A stretch of DNA of 64,000 nt, taken from positions 2,046,001-2,110,000 of the forward strand of contig NZ_CP136910.1 of NCBI RefSeq assembly GCF_033100115.1, written 5' to 3'. The notes below the pieces were generated by a model that made no database searches, was not told where the DNA came from, and was given only the letters and a program-made list of their open reading frames with translations. Shown here piece by piece: positions 45,834-54,037 of the stretch (position 1 is the stretch's first letter; each line of letters opens with the position of its first letter). The position numbers were made by a program, and so were the translations under genes. The DNA is from Anaerocolumna sp. AGMB13020 (GTDB lineage Bacteria; Bacillota; Clostridia; Lachnospirales; Lachnospiraceae).

Positions 45834-48227
45834 TTACATTACCAGAATTACTTCATTCTTTTCCTTCATCTGGTTCTCAGGAATATAGTTATCAGAAAGC
45901 TTTACTCCGTTTAAATATATTTCCTTGTAACCGCCTTCTGCACCGTTTGGATTCTCTACCTTGATATTTAAGAGCTTTCCTCTGAAAGATTTATTAATGG
46001 TTATCTCTTTCCACTCAGAAGGAATGGCAGGTGCAACTCTCAGTCCATACATATCCGGTCTCATACCTAGAATTCCTTCCACACAGCCAACCATAACCGT
46101 GGAAGCGGTTCCGGTAAGCCAGTGTACATGTGAACGTCCTTCAAAGGGACTTTCCGTCGCTTCTGTAAACTGTCCGTGAACGTAAGGCTCCAATACCCGG
46201 ATTTCTGCCTGGTCATTTAAGGAAGCGGGAGAGCTTTCTTTAAAGTATTCGAAGGCTCTGTTTCCGTGTCCCATCAAGCTTTCCGCAAGAATAATCCATC
46301 CCTGTGGCTGAGAGAAGATACCGCCATTTTCTTTTGTGGACGGGTTAAAAAGAATGGCAAGGGCTCCGGGGAAGGCATGATCCTTAAAGGAAGGCGCCAT
46401 TACTCTTGCACCATAAGGGGTATTTAATTCTCTATGAACAGATTCCAGTGCTGCTTCTGCCTGTTCCTTGCTTGCAAGTCCGCTGATTACTGACCAGGAC
46501 TGGGGATTCAGCCACATACTTGCTTCTTTGTCTTTCTTTGAGCCGATAACCTGGCCGTCTTCTTTGATTCCACGAATATATCTATCCTCTTCCCAGCAAA
46601 GCTTTTGAATAATCTCTCCCAGTTCTGCCTGTACCTTATCGATGTATTCAATATAATCACTGTCATTCTGATCTTTCGCAAAATCTTTGATAATACTCAT
46701 GGCATAATAAAGCTGGAGGGCAACAAAGGTTGATTCACCTTTCTTACCAAGTCTTAGGCAATCGTTCCAGTCAGCATGAAGACCGGCAGGCATATTGTGA
46801 TCTCCCATTCTTTCCATAGAGAACAAAATAGCACGTTTTAAATGTCCGTATACAGTATCCTCATCTTTGTTGGCATAAGGAACTACTTCTTTCAGGAACT
46901 GGGTATCTCCAGTCTCTCCAATGTATTTTAAAATCGTAGGAAATAACCATAGGGCATCATCTGCACGATAAGCCGGATGACCCGTAGCCTGTACATAGGA
47001 ATAATCATCCGGCGTATCCTCATGACCGGCATTGTGATCATATTTAACCAAAGGCAGACCACCGCCGTTATCTACCTGAGCAGAGAGCATAAAGCGGATT
47101 CTTTCCTTTGCCATAGCAGGATCGAGATGGATAATTCCCTGGATATCCTGTACGGTATCACGGTATCCATAACCGTTTCTCTGTCCGCAGTAGACGAAAG
47201 AAGCTGCTCTGGACCAGATGAAGGTAATAAAGCACTGATAAGCGTTCCAGGTATTGATCATACTGTTAAATTCTTTGCTGGGGGTGCTTACCTGAAAATT
47301 ATTCAACTTGCTGTGCCAGTAATCTTTTAATTCCTTAAGCTCTTTTTCGGTTACACTAAGGTCTTCATATTCCTTTAAGATCTTATCGGATTCTTTGTCG
47401 TTGTATCTGCCAAGAATATATACGATTTCTTTTGTCTCACCGGGATTTAAGGTAAAGGCTGAATGAAGGGCACCGCAGCCGTTTGAGTTGTAGTTTAACA
47501 CATTATCGCAGCGTCCCCTTTCTACAGCCACAGGATTGCCGTAGGTATGGTAATTCCCTATAAATGCCCCTTTGTCACCATTGTAGGAGGTAACCTCGGC
47601 ACCTACACAACCAAAGAAACGCTCTTTGCCGTTGCTGCCTTCTGCATTTTTAAGTTCATTCTCATTAATTGTCTGGAATATTTTATTGTTTTTAAAATAT
47701 GTTCTGGTTATAAATAAGGTATACTGCAGATTAATCTGATCCTGCTCATAGTTGCTATCATTGGTAAACTCTGCATAACTGAAGGATGACAGCTTTCTTA
47801 CCACATCAGAATCATTCTTAACTTTCAGTCTCCATACTTCATAGGTCTTATTCAGAGGAACATAATAAAGAGCTTCACTGGTTATACCTGCATATTCTGC
47901 GGTCATTCTGGTGTATGCCGTACCATGGCGGCATTCATTCTTATATACCGCTAAGTCCTTACCCACCGGCTGCCAGGATGCAGACCAGTAATCACCGGAT
48001 TCGTCGTCTCTGATATAAAGATACCTGCCCGGTGTATCATCGCTGTTAAAATGATATCTGAGAATTCTTCCATTAGCACCACTCTTTACAAAACTATATC
48101 CTCCCGCATTATTGGATATAATAGCTCCATATTCCGGAGAGCCAAGATAATTCGCCCAAGGTGCAGGCGTATTGGGTTTTGTAATTACATATTCTTTCTG
48201 TTCTTCATCGAAATAACCGTAATTCAT
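45834..48227 (-). CDS. GH94 glycoside phosphorylase, probably cellobiose phosphorylase
   Basis: 797 residues from the ATG at 48227, whose ribosome site AAAGGAG lies inside the upstream part of the open frame. GH94 enzymes phosphorolyse beta-1,4 (or related) disaccharides. Motifs: N-terminal MNYGYFDEEQKEYVITKPNTP split by turns, GYRDTVQDIQG, HPAYRADDALWL and the catalytic Asp in HADWNDCLRLG; the LTGTASTVM segment follows. The size fits cellobiose or diacetylchitobiose phosphorylase, not the 2700-residue cyclic glucan type. No signal peptide. Its promoter is marked by three copies of a palindromic site. Confidence 0.93.
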   Translation of the reverse strand: MNYGYFDEEQKEYVITKPNTPAPWANYLGSPEYGAIISNNAGGYSFVKSGANGRILRYHFNSDDTPGRYLYIRDDESGDYWSASWQPVGKDLAVYKNECRHGTAYTRMTAEYAGITSEALYYVPLNKTYEVWRLKVKNDSDVVRKLSSFSYAEFTNDSNYEQDQINLQYTLFITRTYFKNNKIFQTINENELKNAEGSNGKERFFGCVGAEVTSYNGDKGAFIGNYHTYGNPVAVERGRCDNVLNYNSNGCGALHSAFTLNPGETKEIVYILGRYNDKESDKILKEYEDLSVTEKELKELKDYWHSKLNNFQVSTPSKEFNSMINTWNAYQCFITFIWSRAASFVYCGQRNGYGYRDTVQDIQGIIHLDPAMAKERIRFMLSAQVDNGGGLPLVKYDHNAGHEDTPDDYSYVQATGHPAYRADDALWLFPTILKYIGETGDTQFLKEVVPYANKDEDTVYGHLKRAILFSMERMGDHNMPAGLHADWNDCLRLGKKGESTFVALQLYYAMSIIKDFAKDQNDSDYIEYIDKVQAELGEIIQKLCWEEDRYIRGIKEDGQVIGSKKDKEASMWLNPQSWSVISGLASKEQAEAALESVHRELNTPYGARVMAPSFKDHAFPGALAILFNPSTKENGGIFSQPQGWIILAESLMGHGNRAFEYFKESSPASLNDQAEIRVLEPYVHGQFTEATESPFEGRSHVHWLTGTASTVMVGCVEGILGMRPDMYGLRVAPAIPSEWKEITINKSFRGKLLNIKVENPNGAEGGYKEIYLNGVKLSDNYIPENQMKEKNEVILVM

Positions 48228-48249
48228 TTTAACACTCCTTTTCATTTTA

Positions 48250-48261
48250 CGAAATATTTCG
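48250..48261. promoter_or_regulatory. Operator candidate O2 of GH94
   Basis: CGAAATATTTCG is a perfect 12-nt palindrome inside TTTTACGAAATATTTCGC. It lies about 23 nt upstream of the GH94 ATG, in the leader, beside a small GCAAG/CTTGC hairpin. Confidence 0.65.
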
Positions 48262-48309
48262 CAAGTTGCTCTTGCGATACACTGATATCTTGTCTATGCG
48301 CTATTCTTA

Positions 48310-48331
48310 TTTTACTATATATTTCGTAAAA
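48310..48331. promoter_or_regulatory. Operator candidate O1 of GH94, overlapping the -10
   Basis: TTTTAC-TATATATTTC-GTAAAA is a near-perfect palindrome of 22 nt. It covers the predicted -10 (TATAGT, minus strand) of the GH94 promoter. Its TTTTACGAAATAT core matches O2 and O3. Confidence 0.7.
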
Positions 48332-48343
48332 CAGCAATGTAAA
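48314..48343 (-). promoter_or_regulatory. Predicted promoter of GH94
   Basis: On the minus strand -35 TTTACA (48343-48338) and -10 TATAGT (48319-48314) are 18 nt apart. The start codon is about 80 nt further on. Operator O1 lies over the -10, so binding would block RNA polymerase. Confidence 0.6.
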
Positions 48344-48447
48344 AGCGAAGGATAATTTGTATATTTTACATAGAAATGTGTTTTTATCTGGAAGTATCAC
48401 CGTTGTTTTATTCTACGGCAATCTCTTTATTATGCTACAATTCTATA

Positions 48448-48466
48448 TTTTACGAAAGTTTCTTAA
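48448..48466. promoter_or_regulatory. Operator candidate O3 of GH94
   Basis: TTTTACGAAAGTTTCTTAA is the third copy of the TTTTACGAAANNTTTC pattern, about 110 nt upstream of the -35. Three sites spaced over 215 nt would allow DNA looping by a tetrameric repressor. Confidence 0.55.
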
Positions 48467-48572
48467 TACATTTTATATTAGTTTGAATTTCATTTCAATT
48501 ATTCTAGGGATTATTATTTTCTATAATAAATGAAAGGAGAGTTTCCCCTCCTTTCATAGTTCATGTATGTAC

Positions 48573-48701
48573 TTATTGTCTGATCTGCTTCATTAGCTTA
48601 TCCCATTTGTCCTTTATACCGATTCCCATTTCAACATCTAAAATGAGTATTAGAACTGTATATATTATTATAGCAACGCCACTTTTTAGTAAATACTTCA
48701 T
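48573..48701 (-). CDS. Small membrane peptide, 42 residues
   Basis: Start ATG at 48701 with AAAGGAGA upstream. The sequence begins MKYLLKSGVAIIIYTVLILI and ends in a Lys/Trp-rich hydrophilic tail (IKDKWDKLMKQIRQ). It has a single hydrophobic segment at residues 5-22 and a positive tail, giving a one-pass or surface-bound peptide. It lies 38 nt downstream of the NlpC/P60-type gene and is probably co-transcribed. Too short for the usual gene finders. No family recognised; a phage-holin-like or toxin-like role is only a thought. Confidence 0.6.
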   Translation of the reverse strand: MKYLLKSGVAIIIYTVLILILDVEMGIGIKDKWDKLMKQIRQ

Positions 48702-48738
48702 CCCCCGTCTCCTTTCATTATCATATTGCTACGTGAAA

Positions 48739-49347
48739 TCAAATCTTTCGATATATCCCATAGCCATTATGAAATAATACTCCCATATCTACTTTCCTCA
48801 AAGAGACTTTTCCTGTACTTCTTGTAGAATCAATTATAATAGCTGTATCTTTCTCATCTCTGCTAAATTCAACGAATAACATTACATGATTTCCAATCTT
48901 TGCGAGAATATCACCTTTTCTTATATCCTCTGGTGTTTCGATCCTTTTAGCGATATTTGGAATTTCTCTTGTGGATACTCTGTTCGGCAGTTTCCAGCAA
49001 ACACTTAATAACCCTGAGCAGTCGATTCCCACACAATCATAGCTGCCACGTCGTGACTTATCTTCCGGTACGTTTCCTGCATATTTTCCGTCCAATAACC
49101 CTCTGTCAAATTCCTCTATGGTAGAAGCACCTCCCCAGCTATAAGGAATCCCTTTATTCATTTCATCTGCCTTCCACCATCCACAATGGAGCTGGGTACC
49201 AGTCCAAGTTACATCTGGCGTATCAACCATGTTATTGCAGGAATCAAGTCCATGCTTTACGTTCTTCTCAGCTGCATACCACTCATGATTTGCATAGGTT
49301 AGTGCAATATCAATTACTTCAGTTCCCCATTTATTCGTATAATTCAT
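48739..49347 (-). CDS. NlpC/P60-like cysteine peptidase domain protein
   Basis: 202 residues. The catalytic Cys is in YDCVGIDCSGLLSVCW near residue 110, and the His is in GDILAKIGNHVMLFVEF near 150, the order and spacing of NlpC/P60 or CHAP-type papain folds that cut peptidoglycan stem peptides or amides. An N-terminal helical region (WGTEVIDIALTYANHEWYAAEK, about 90 residues with a WGGASTIEEFDRG segment) is fused before it. No signal peptide is visible, so export would need another route, or the substrate is cytoplasmic. GAGGTGG precedes the ATG. Followed by the 42-residue membrane peptide. Confidence 0.75.
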   Translation of the reverse strand: MNYTNKWGTEVIDIALTYANHEWYAAEKNVKHGLDSCNNMVDTPDVTWTGTQLHCGWWKADEMNKGIPYSWGGASTIEEFDRGLLDGKYAGNVPEDKSRRGSYDCVGIDCSGLLSVCWKLPNRVSTREIPNIAKRIETPEDIRKGDILAKIGNHVMLFVEFSRDEKDTAIIIDSTRSTGKVSLRKVDMGVLFHNGYGIYRKI

Positions 49348-49700
49348 ATACCACCTCGATTATAAATTTTTAGCAAGAATATGCGCTGATATCAGTTTCA
49401 ATCTCCCTATCCTGTGTAGCATAGGAAGGATTGTGCCGCTCCATGAAAAACGTTCGTTACTTATTTATTATTTTCGTATATAATTTTGCACGGAGTCTTT
49501 ACATAATTCCAGAAATGTTTCTTCACCAATGGTATTTATCTCCTTTTAGTTTTCGTTCATATTTTGCCATAACGCACCACCTTCGTTTCTATTCAATCCA
49601 AACCTTGATGAAAGATTTATTTATCAGTATCTCTTCCCTGCTTTTCTCTGTTCTATTACAACCCTGAAAAGCAATTACTCTTTTTCTGCGCCCATACTTC
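49348..49700. other. Gap upstream of the NlpC-like gene
   Basis: No credible gene; one plus-strand frame of 78 residues has no ribosome site and phage-like hydrophobic composition only by chance. It should contain the NlpC-like gene promoter. Confidence 0.45.
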
Positions 49701-49770
49701 CACAAATAAAAGAATGAAAGAATCTCCTTGTGGTATCCTTTCGATTTATTACTTTCTTTCACTCATCCTT
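49701..49770 (-). repeat. Dispersed terminator-like element, copy 1
   Basis: On the minus strand it reads GGATGAGTGAAAGAAAGTAA... and ends in CTTTCATTCTTTTATTTG. It is recognisably the same sequence as 55252-55310 with a weaker stem. It has the layout of a stem plus T-run, but no gene on that strand ends just before it, because hslO already has its own terminator at 50002-50037. Confidence 0.6.
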
Positions 49771-50001
49771 TCCTCCCAATAGTATAGAACAAGCGTACCA
49801 CATGAAACATGACAGCAGCAGGCTATATATATGATACCGATAAAAAAATACGAGTTATATTTATAGTTCCTGCATAGTTTTAATATAACATTTAATGGGT
49901 AATATTTCAAATTTTATATGTCATACATTAACAGAATTTTATACCTTTTTCTGCATAAATTAATAATACAACAAGTGTTTATTCCCAAGGATAACAAGAA
50001 A

Positions 50002-50037
50002 AAATAACCGGGTACAAAAAAATGTACCCGGTTATTT
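50002..50037. terminator. Strong bidirectional terminator downstream of hslO
   Basis: AAATAACCGGGTACA (50002-50016) and its complement (50023-50037) form a perfect 15-bp stem with T-runs on both strands. It lies 125 nt after the hslO stop. Confidence 0.93.
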
Positions 50038-50161
50038 TTGCTCATATTTATCTTAATTGAATCAGATGCTGAAACAAAATAATTATTACCTAATTGTCTC
50101 GTTATTTTCCTAATGTCTCTTCTTGCTAATCTATGTCTTACTATAGCATTTGCCTAATTAC

Positions 50162-51040
50162 TTATTTACTTCTAGTTATGATATCTTTCAAATCCTCTAC
50201 GTTAAAGTGATAATGAGTGCTGCAGAAGTGACAATTTACTTCAATGGGTTTGTCCTCATCGATCATTTCCTGTATTTCTGTTCTACCAATACTCACAATT
50301 GCTTTCTCTACTCTTTCCTTTGTACAGTTACACTCGAACTTTGTATCCATCTTATCCATAATGGAAAGCCCCATATCACCAAGAATAATTTCAAGAATTC
50401 TCTCCGGTGTTTCATATTCCACTAATAAAGAAGTAATAGAGGGAAGGCTTGCTAACTTTTCCTCCAGCTTCTGTATTACCTCTTCCTCTGCAAAGGGCAG
50501 AAGCTGTATAATAAAGCCGCCGGCTTTTCTGACCGTATTATCTTTATTCATCAGTACTCCCAAGGCTACAGAAGAAGGAATCTGCTCCGATGCTGCAAAA
50601 TAATAGGTCAGATCCTCCGCGATCTCGCCTGATACCAGCTGCGTCTGGCCTACATAGGGTTCCTTTAATCCCATATCTTTAATTACGCTTAAAATTCCGG
50701 GATTTACGGCACCTCCTACATCCAGCTTCCCCGCAGGACTTGGAGGCAGCATAACCTCCGGATGATAGACATATCCCTTCACGTTGGCAGAGGCATCTGC
50801 TGTAACCGTAATACCGCCAATTGGTCCATCACTTTTAATCTGAAGAGTCAGCAAATCATCGGTTCCTTTCATCATACTACCCATCATGGCACCTGCTGTC
50901 AGCATTCTTCCTAAGGCTGCTGTAGCTACCGGGCTTGTATTATGAACACTTCTTGCATGTTCTACCAATTCTCTTGTTGTTGCTGCAAATGCACGAATCT
51001 GATTGTCTGCAGCTGTAGCTCTTATTATATAATCTGCCAT
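50162..51040 (-). CDS. hslO: Hsp33 redox-regulated chaperone
   Basis: 292 residues. A holdase that is switched on by disulfide formation and zinc release. The N-terminal MADYIIRATAADNQIRAFAA start, the GRMLTAGAMMGSMMKG segment and the C-terminal zinc centre (CNCTKERV and CHFCSTHY, i.e. CxC...CxxC) are complete, so redox control should work. AAGGTAAGG precedes the ATG. The next gene upstream (methyltransferase) is 53 nt away on the same strand and may be co-transcribed. Confidence 0.97.
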   Translation of the reverse strand: MADYIIRATAADNQIRAFAATTRELVEHARSVHNTSPVATAALGRMLTAGAMMGSMMKGTDDLLTLQIKSDGPIGGITVTADASANVKGYVYHPEVMLPPSPAGKLDVGGAVNPGILSVIKDMGLKEPYVGQTQLVSGEIAEDLTYYFAASEQIPSSVALGVLMNKDNTVRKAGGFIIQLLPFAEEEVIQKLEEKLASLPSITSLLVEYETPERILEIILGDMGLSIMDKMDTKFECNCTKERVEKAIVSIGRTEIQEMIDEDKPIEVNCHFCSTHYHFNVEDLKDIITRSK

Positions 51041-51093
51041 TATCTATACCTTACCTTTCTAAAAACCTGTTATGCACACACTAGAAGTTAAAC

Positions 51094-51933
51094 TCAGTCT
51101 GCTTTATATTCTTTTCCCTGTTGGTATTTCTCTCTTGCCAGAAAACAGACTCTTTCTGTATTTTCAGCTGGCGCTGCTTCTGAATAGCCATCGTAAACAC
51201 CGATAAACTCCATACCGGCTTCTATAAGAAGTTCTTTGATACGTTCTATGGAATAAGCTTTCTGGTAATGTGTTTCACTGAATTTCTCATAGAGATTTCC
51301 TTCAGCCTTTCGCCTGGCGTTCTCATTCTCATCCGATTCTGACTTTATGAATATTGTTACCTGATATTCGTTTAAATTATCGGTCTCATTATAATAATTT
51401 TCCCAGATAAAGCTACAGTCTTCTCTATTCTCTGCAATTACACTGTCCCCCAGAACATTTTTATACTTATACTCTGTATTCATATCGAATAAGAATATAC
51501 CGCCGGGGTCCAGATAGTTGTTTACCAGTCGAAAAATCTGTTTTAAGTCGTCTTCCTTCAAAATATAATTCATGCTGTCACAGCTGCAGATAACAGCTCC
51601 AATGGTTCCATAAAGCTCAAAGCTTCTCATATCCTGGTTAAGATACAGGATATCTTCTCTTTTACTGCCAGGAAGGACTTCACCGACTTCTTCGTATTTA
51701 TTTTCAATGGCAATACCCAGCATTTCTTCTGATATATCTATGCCAATCATGTCATACCCGTAGTCGGCAAGACGCCTGGTAATATTTCCAGTGCCGCAGC
51801 CAAGGTCCAGAACCAAACCATCCTTCACCCCGTATTTGATCAGCATGTTTCTTATATTATCGGCCCATTCTTCGTAAGGCACATTATCCATAAAGATATC
51901 ATAAACCTGGGCAAACCCCGTATAAGCTTCCAT
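51094..51933 (-). CDS. Class I SAM-dependent methyltransferase
   Basis: 279 residues. Motif I VLDLGCGTGNITRRLADYG lies near residue 45, followed by GIDISEEMLGIA (motif II) and GAVICSCDSMNYIL (motif III/IV). The N-terminal FAQVYDIFMDNVPYEEWADNI is typical of a large group of uncharacterised Firmicute methyltransferases (YqeM-like by memory), often next to hslO. Substrate unknown. A small CGCAG/CTGCG hairpin (51948-51968) lies about 20 nt upstream of the start. Confidence 0.88.
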   Translation of the reverse strand: MEAYTGFAQVYDIFMDNVPYEEWADNIRNMLIKYGVKDGLVLDLGCGTGNITRRLADYGYDMIGIDISEEMLGIAIENKYEEVGEVLPGSKREDILYLNQDMRSFELYGTIGAVICSCDSMNYILKEDDLKQIFRLVNNYLDPGGIFLFDMNTEYKYKNVLGDSVIAENREDCSFIWENYYNETDNLNEYQVTIFIKSESDENENARRKAEGNLYEKFSETHYQKAYSIERIKELLIEAGMEFIGVYDGYSEAAPAENTERVCFLAREKYQQGKEYKAD

Positions 51934-52017
51934 TCTTAAACCTTGTATACCGCAGTATCCTGCGATACCGCCACAAATTACAGATCGGGCAAATCTATTG
52001 CGGCGTCCTTTCCATCT

Positions 52018-52818
52018 TTATATTTTCTTAACTTTATTCTGAGTATTCTCAAACCACTCCACAACTTCCTTGTATTTCATTGGCCCGCCAAATAAATCAA
52101 GGGAACTTCCTATGGTCACATCGAGCATACCGCTGCTTATTTCATTTATTAACTCCAGATCTTTAAAACTTCCAACGCCCCCGGCATAGGTTACCGGACA
52201 TCCCTGCCACTCTTTCAGCAGCTCTATCAGGTCTTTGTCGATACCGGCTGATTTCCCCTCGACATCAACTGCATGTATAAGAAATTCACTGCAATAATCG
52301 GATAGTTTCATAAGAAGTCCCACAGAGAGCTTTTCCTCAGTAAATTTCTGCCAGCGATCGGTTACTATATAGTAGTCTTTCCCTTTTTTTCGGCAGCTTA
52401 AATCCAGAACCAATCTGTCTCTCCCTGTTTTGGCTGTTATCCTGGTAAGATTATCATAATGAATAAGACCAGCTTGAAATACAAAGGAAGTAACAATTAC
52501 ATGAGAAGCTCCAGCTTCAAGAAACTGACAGGCATTCTTATCTGTTATACCGCCTCCAATCTGTAGTCCTCTCGGATATTCCTTTAAGGCTCTTTCCGCC
52601 TGGAGCCTGTCCTGTTCATATTCTTCCGTTCCGGCTGGATTAAGCATAATGATATGTCCGCCTCTAAGACCATCCTTTTTATAAAGGCCGGCATAGTATT
52701 CACCGCCTTTTTCAGACACAAAATTCTCTGCTGCTTTTCTGTTTTCATCTGTAAGGCTGCCGCCTACAATCTGTTTGATTTTACCGTTGTGTATGTCGAT
52801 GCATGGTCTGAAATTCAT
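52018..52818 (-). CDS. hisA: HisA-type isomerase of the eukaryotic (HIS6) kind
   Basis: 266 residues. HisA opens the ProFAR ring in histidine synthesis. The N-terminus FRPCIDIHNGKIKQIVGGSL, then FVSEKGGEYYAGLYKKDGLRGGHIIML and RGLQIGGGITDKNA, match by memory the HIS6 form of yeast and plants (TIGR02129 type) rather than the usual bacterial HisA, which begins IIPAIDLKDG. The barrel end VTYAGGVGSFKDLELI is also standard. No other his gene is in the window. A histidine role is likely, but a separate acquisition is suggested by the type and isolation. Confidence 0.85.
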   Translation of the reverse strand: MNFRPCIDIHNGKIKQIVGGSLTDENRKAAENFVSEKGGEYYAGLYKKDGLRGGHIIMLNPAGTEEYEQDRLQAERALKEYPRGLQIGGGITDKNACQFLEAGASHVIVTSFVFQAGLIHYDNLTRITAKTGRDRLVLDLSCRKKGKDYYIVTDRWQKFTEEKLSVGLLMKLSDYCSEFLIHAVDVEGKSAGIDKDLIELLKEWQGCPVTYAGGVGSFKDLELINEISSGMLDVTIGSSLDLFGGPMKYKEVVEWFENTQNKVKKI

Positions 52819-52929
52819 TGATACCTCCTAAATCCCATCTTCCTGTCCTAAACATAAGCATTCGTACAAGCATTATACCCCAGTTGAGCACAACAATCAA
52901 TATCTGAGAACATACGCTTCGAAACAAGT

Positions 52930-52962
52930 AAAAGAAGCTGCCTTTTGCTGACAGCTTCTTTT
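52930..52962. terminator. Terminator of the ABC exporter operon
   Basis: AAAAGAAGCTG (52930-52940) and CAGCTTCTTTT (52952-52962) form a perfect 11-bp stem with an 11-nt loop; T-runs flank it on both strands. It follows the ABC permease stop by 76 nt. Confidence 0.85.
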
Positions 52963-53037
52963 TTCAACAGGAACAGATTTTTTTCTCTACTTCCTTCTTG
53001 CTACCCAGAGCTTACTTCTTCCTTTTCTCTACCCGAG

Positions 53038-53877
53038 CTACATCCTTTTTTTCTTAAACAGCAAGACTGACAGGAGCAGTGCAACAATCGTCAGGACAGC
53101 GGTTATGATAATTGTCAGATAAACTGTCTCAGCATTTCTTGTTCCGTTTAGCAATGCTGTATTTACAGAAACCAGGGTTACAGGATTATATTTTTCAACC
53201 TTGTCAGATATATTTCCCATTAACATTGCTGCCAATGCAATTACGGAAAGAATCAAACCCCCGAAAGCCCCCGGTGCTATGGTACTGGATAAAAATATCA
53301 ATGAAATCAGGAATATACCAAATAGCCATAAACAGAACAGGGAAAGAAATAAATTCGGCAAGTGTTCCTCGCCAAAAAGATATAACGTATAGATATAGTT
53401 TATTACTACAGACAGCAGAAATCCTCCTGTCCATATTAAAACGGCTGCTGTAAATTTTGCCAGTATTACAGTTGTTCTGGACAATCCCTTGGCAAGAATC
53501 TGTAGCAAGGTTCCTTTTATAAATTCACCGGATAAGCTTCCGCCAAAGACCAGCAATAATACCAAAATCCCCATTTGTGTAAGATTCTTAAAAAATTGGG
53601 CGTAGGCATCCATTACCGTTGGATTTGGTAGCTCCAGCTGTATTCCTCCCATGTCCATTGATGAGAGTATATCCGGCATTAATTTAGCAAGCAGCGGACT
53701 CATTAATCCGAACACCAAAAATGCTGCAAGGAATATTAGCAGCTTATAAGTACGTATTTGCTCTAACAGCTCCTTTTTGGTAAAGGCAAAGTATCCTCTT
53801 ATACCCAAAACACCAGGGTTGTAGCTTTCATCAGCCTTCGTAGCTTCGTTTTTGGATAGCGCTTTTATTTCATTCAT
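53038..53877 (-). CDS. ABC exporter permease subunit
   Basis: 279 residues with six hydrophobic segments in the ABC-2 layout. It has an N-terminal cytoplasmic part, a first helix LLIFLAAFLVFGLMSPLLAK, an extracellular loop and five further helices from about residue 95 to the C-terminus. The segment LSGEFIKGTLLQILAKGLSR near 135 is the conserved cytoplasmic loop of ABC-2 permeases. Same strand and 160 nt downstream of the ATPase gene, with a small hairpin between. Substrate unknown; similar units act in bacteriocin or antibiotic resistance. Confidence 0.9.
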   Translation of the reverse strand: MNEIKALSKNEATKADESYNPGVLGIRGYFAFTKKELLEQIRTYKLLIFLAAFLVFGLMSPLLAKLMPDILSSMDMGGIQLELPNPTVMDAYAQFFKNLTQMGILVLLLVFGGSLSGEFIKGTLLQILAKGLSRTTVILAKFTAAVLIWTGGFLLSVVINYIYTLYLFGEEHLPNLFLSLFCLWLFGIFLISLIFLSSTIAPGAFGGLILSVIALAAMLMGNISDKVEKYNPVTLVSVNTALLNGTRNAETVYLTIIITAVLTIVALLLSVLLFKKKRM

Positions 53878-53982
53878 TATGCACTCCTATCTGCTGCAGC
53901 CTCTTGTATTACAATCATTTGCTCTTGTTGGGAACATTCCAGGGGCTGCCTATTTCTGATTTTACCTCAACTCACATGCACC

Positions 53983-54004
53983 TATCGCAGACCAGCCTGC
54001 GATA
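53983..54004. repeat. Small hairpin TATCGCAG/CTGCGATA, copy 2
   Basis: TATCGCAG (53983-53990) and CTGCGATA (53997-54004) surround a 6-nt loop, 34 nt after the ABC ATPase stop. The same stem occurs upstream of the PLDNc gene at 55183-55204 and, imperfectly, at 51948-51968. Confidence 0.7.
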
Positions 54005-54037
54005 CTATATAATAAGAATTGTGATATGATCGTTTTT

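Larger units (their letters stand above)
48228..48572 (-). other. Control region of the GH94 gene
   Basis: Non-coding stretch of 345 nt that holds the promoter and the three operator-like sites listed separately. I find no small ORF with a ribosome site in it. Confidence 0.6.
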
